From Bacteroidales bacterium UBA4331 (GTDB taxonomy: Bacteria > Bacteroidota > Bacteroidia > Bacteroidales > Paludibacteraceae), in contig DGTR01000031.1 in assembly GCA_002394395.1 (NCBI GenBank), positions 1 through 64,000 on the forward strand: 64,000 nt of DNA. The letters run 5' to 3'. The notes beneath the pieces were generated by a model, which was not told the origin of the DNA, did no database searches, and saw only the letters and a program-made list of their open reading frames with translations. The position numbers were made by a program, and so were the translations under genes. This document shows positions 61,904 to 64,000 of the stretch, in pieces. Numbering within the stretch: position 1 is the stretch's first letter; the number at the start of each line of letters is the position of its first letter.

Positions 61904-62359
61904 CTCGTTATCGACCAGCTGCTGTCCCTCCGGGGAGAGCGTCACACCGTCTTGCTCGAGGAGTTGCTCGTAATGAGCACTCGCGAGCATGGGCGAAGTG
62001 ATATCAATAATATGCACGCATTGCTGCGCCGCAAGGCGGAAGAGCGAGAGGTTATAGAGGGCATGGATATTCCTCAGACGCTCGGTCTTACCGCCAAGCC
62101 AATATAAAAGGTTCTTGCGTTCCTGCATCGACATGCCACGCGTGATAAAGGCGAAATAGCGATTCTCGTCCATAATAGGCAGACTAACCAAAACAGGTTC
62201 TTGCCCGTGTGCGCGCGCTTGCGCAATCTTATTAGTATATTGCGCTTTGTATGCCACTAAATCCATTACAGGCTCATGTTGTCCACTTGGATTAGCTGCG
62301 ATAGCTTGCCAGTTGTACTGCAATCCGCTCTCAGGCTGAATAATAAGGGTCTTGTCCAT
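61862..62359 (-). CDS. Hypothetical protein, 165 residues
   Basis: A soluble, mixed helix/strand protein without signal peptide: MDKTLIIQPESGLQYNWQAIAANPSG at the start, a central MSMQERKNLLYWLGG, and SPEGQQLVDNELSTLISRFGLLAS at the end. No family is recognised. A promoter at 62532-62562 faces it, and the frame is intact over 165 codons with the strand otherwise non-coding, which supports a real gene. It overlaps the end of yidC by 42 bases, tail to tail. Confidence 0.65.
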   Translation of the reverse strand: MDKTLIIQPESGLQYNWQAIAANPSGQHEPVMDLVAYKAQYTNKIAQARAHGQEPVLVSLPIMDENRYFAFITRGMSMQERKNLLYWLGGKTERLRNIHALYNLSLFRLAAQQCVHIIDITSPMLASAHYEQLLEQDGVTLSPEGQQLVDNELSTLISRFGLLAS

Positions 62360-62393
62360 AAATATAGTGATTTAATAAGTTAATTACTTAAAG

Positions 62394-62483
62394 ATTAATA
62401 ACTAAATAAATAATTACTGCCGGTATTTGTAAGCAATAAATCGCTACCAGCGCGTCCATTCCAATTCGTTTAACTGTTTTCAT
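62394..62483 (-). CDS. Possible small membrane peptide (29 residues)
   Basis: ATG at 62483 opens MKTVKRIGMDALVAIYCLQ and continues to a hydrophobic end (PAVIIYLVY), a basic N-terminus plus one potential membrane span. It lies between the promoter at 62532-62562 and the 165-residue gene, so it would be the first cistron. Its small size makes chance possible. Confidence 0.35.
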
Positions 62484-62531
62484 ATGCGTTTGAATTTAAA
62501 TAGATGATACAATGTTGATTTAAAAACGGTG

Positions 62532-62562
62532 CAAAATTACTGCTTTTTCGCAACCCTGACAA
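62532..62562 (-). promoter_or_regulatory. Promoter upstream of the 62359 gene
   Basis: TTG (62560-62562), 20 nt, TAATTTTG (62532-62539) on the minus strand, leaving a leader of about 165 nt that contains the small open frame. Confidence 0.72.
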
Positions 62563-62577
62563 CTAATTGTGATTAGG

Positions 62578-62597
62578 GACTAAAAATAGTGACTAAA
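62578..62597 (+). promoter_or_regulatory. Direct repeat GACTAAA at 13-nt period (candidate LytTR binding site)
   Basis: GACTAAA at 62578-62584 and 62591-62597, just upstream of the LytTR regulator gene. LytTR domains bind paired direct repeats of similar spacing, so autoregulation is possible. This is based on pattern only. Confidence 0.35.
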
Positions 62598-62684
62598 CAA
62601 GCCGTTTTGACGGCTAAAACACAAATATAGGGACGAAAAATGGACACAATCCAATTCGTCACTTTGATAAAGGAGACTAAAATT

Positions 62685-63473
62685 ATGACAAAAATTCCTT
62701 CTTCGCTACTCTCATTGACCACATTATTGCTACATGTGTTCATTCTGCCGGTATTCTTCCTGAGTTTCATCCTGATATACGATAGTCAATGGATGACCGA
62801 GTTCCTGGACGCAGGTTTAGGGACAATCTTCAACGCCCTGATGCTCTCCTGCATCTTAATCGGCGCCATGGCGATCTCACGACCGGTAATGACGGCTGTC
62901 GGAAAGGGACATCGGTTCAGTTGGTGGCAGTACAGCTTGTGGTCGTTCTTGGAAGTGATTATCTTCTCCTGCTTCGCAGCGCTTTACATGGCATTGATAT
63001 ATGGAGATTACGGGTACTTCCCTGCGCTCGCGCAATGTCTCCGTCTCTCGTTCTCTACCCTGCCCTATTTATATATCATCATGGCATTGCTCTTTGCGTT
63101 GATTTATCCGGATGAAGAAGAGGCAGCGGAAGAAGACCTGGTACGATTTACAGATAGTACCGGACGGCTGAAATTAGTCATCGCGCACGATGTACTGCTC
63201 TATATAGAAGCGCGCGAGAACTACATCTCAATTCATTATTTGGAGGGAGAGAAACTAAAAGAATATTCGCTGCGTCAGACGATGCGCGGCATCGAAGACC
63301 TCATGACCAAACACGGCATCATCCGTTGCCAGCGGTCATACTTCGTCAATCCCCGGCATGTGACGGTTCTCAGACGTGATAAAGAGGGATTTATTCAAGC
63401 AGAACTGGATAGCACCAACAAACCTGTTCCTGTTTCGCCGAAATACTACGAGCAGTTAAGCAAGATGTTATAG
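62685..63473 (+). CDS. Membrane-anchored LytTR-family transcriptional regulator
   Basis: 262 residues from ATG 62685, chosen because the protein then begins just before the first membrane span and an AAGGAG lies upstream; ATG 62640 would add 15 residues. Four membrane spans (about 8-30, 42-65, 80-105, 118-140) precede a LytTR DNA-binding domain (about 160-260: LYIEARENYISIHYLEG, YSLRQTMRGIEDLM, IIRCQRSYFVNPRHVTVLRRDKEGF). The membrane part presumably senses a signal directly, without a separate kinase. No target operon is adjacent downstream. Confidence 0.85.
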   Translation: MTKIPSSLLSLTTLLLHVFILPVFFLSFILIYDSQWMTEFLDAGLGTIFNALMLSCILIGAMAISRPVMTAVGKGHRFSWWQYSLWSFLEVIIFSCFAALYMALIYGDYGYFPALAQCLRLSFSTLPYLYIIMALLFALIYPDEEEAAEEDLVRFTDSTGRLKLVIAHDVLLYIEARENYISIHYLEGEKLKEYSLRQTMRGIEDLMTKHGIIRCQRSYFVNPRHVTVLRRDKEGFIQAELDSTNKPVPVSPKYYEQLSKML

Positions 63474-63491
63474 CATTTCGCGTTCACTCGT

Positions 63492-64000
63492 TCAACGTTC
63501 ACTCGTTAAACTATTAACGAGCATTCCGCAGGCAGCGAGAATATCTTCTCCGCGGGAACGACGGATAGTAGTAGTGATGCCGTTAGCGGTCAGGTAATCT
63601 CGCAACCACTCCATCTGTTTCTCATTGGAAGCCGAAAAATGCCGGCTTTCTTTATTCGTGGTTGCAACCTCCTCCACGCCTTCATGGAACCGGATGAGAT
63701 TGATGCGGCAGGGCAAACCTCGCAAGAGCCGAATCAGTTCCTTCGCGTGGCGAGGGGTATCATTCTGCCCCGCCCAGCAGATATATTCGAAGCTGACGCG
63801 CCGCTGATGCGACCAGTCGTAGTTTTTGAGCAGTTTCACTACCTCTGCTATGGAAAATATCTTCTCCGCCGGCATGATCTGAGCGCGCTCGGCAGGGAAA
63901 GGATTATGCATCGACACTGCAAGACGGCACTCGCTCTCTTCTATAAAGCGCTTCATCGCCGGAATGCCGACCGTAGAGACGGTGATGCGTTTGGGCGACC
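63492..64000 (-). CDS. rlmN: 23S rRNA (adenine2503-C2)-methyltransferase RlmN, C-terminal part (partial)
   Basis: The 5' part lies beyond the window. Visible residues begin SPKRITVSTVGIPAMKRF and include RLAVSMHNPFPAERAQIMP, VSFEYICWAGQNDTPRHAKEL, LIRFHEGVEE and the C-terminal RGEDILAACGMLVN, in which the cysteine is the methyl-carrying residue of RlmN/Cfr enzymes. It is a radical SAM enzyme that methylates A2503 of 23S rRNA (and m2A37 of some tRNAs). The 18 bases between it and the converging LytTR gene hold GTTCACTCGTTCAAC repeats. Confidence 0.93.
   Translation of the reverse strand, partial: SPKRITVSTVGIPAMKRFIEESECRLAVSMHNPFPAERAQIMPAEKIFSIAEVVKLLKNYDWSHQRRVSFEYICWAGQNDTPRHAKELIRLLRGLPCRINLIRFHEGVEEVATTNKESRHFSASNEKQMEWLRDYLTANGITTTIRRSRGEDILAACGMLVNSLTSER

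Overview
The window is chromosomal DNA of a Bacteroidota, most likely Bacteroidales. The evidence is a SusC/SusD pair, promoters of the TAnnTTTG type (TTG box, 20-nt gap, TAnnTTTG), a Bacteroidetes aerotolerance (bat) operon, DUF5686 and PorT-like outer-membrane proteins, many short lipoproteins, C-terminal regions resembling type IX sorting domains, and almost no Shine-Dalgarno sequences. An uncultured gut or rumen lineage near Paludibacteraceae or RF16 is a guess only. No phage, insertion sequence or CRISPR array is visible.

Layout. 1-1.6 kb: end of mazG, tRNA-Leu (minus) and an M16 peptidase. 1.7-11.5 kb: SusC, SusD and an Ig-like lipoprotein, then a secreted M6 metalloprotease and a lipoprotein. 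11.8-20.2 kb: a division/cell-wall (dcw) cluster, mraZ-rsmH-ftsL-ftsI-murE-mraY-murD, which stops after murD. 20.2-25.5 kb: a small lipoprotein, DAHP synthase fused to chorismate mutase, and two outer-membrane proteins. 25.6-34.7 kb (minus): a 2278-residue repeat protein followed by a glycosyltransferase and a flippase-like membrane protein. 34.8-38.2 kb (minus): a radical SAM/SPASM enzyme coupled to two tiny lipoproteins, preceded by a third small Cys-containing lipoprotein with a MauE-thioredoxin membrane protein. This last pair is transcribed behind a ~380-nt leader that can form mutually exclusive long helices. 38.6-46.9 kb: the bat operon, with batB and batC fused. 46.8-53 kb (minus): a low-complexity lipoprotein and rimP-nusA-infB. 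53-64 kb: a lipoprotein, mfd, kdsB, deoD, an outer-membrane protein, yidC, a small unknown gene, a membrane LytTR regulator and the 3' part of rlmN.

The pattern that cuts across the window is a dense population of short repeats. It includes 7-11-nt tandem words at many gene junctions, a ~120-bp element with 16-bp terminal inverted repeats whose 3' end often abuts a start codon, and compact palindromes. Related repeats also lie in frame inside conserved genes (M16 peptidase, rsmH, murE, murD, DAHP synthase, radical SAM gene, DUF58 gene, batD, rimP, mfd), lengthening the proteins without breaking them. The two most interesting objects are the switch-like leader RNA at 37820-38200 and the neighbouring radical SAM/lipoprotein cassette.

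All calls come from reading the sequence; no database search or folding program was run.
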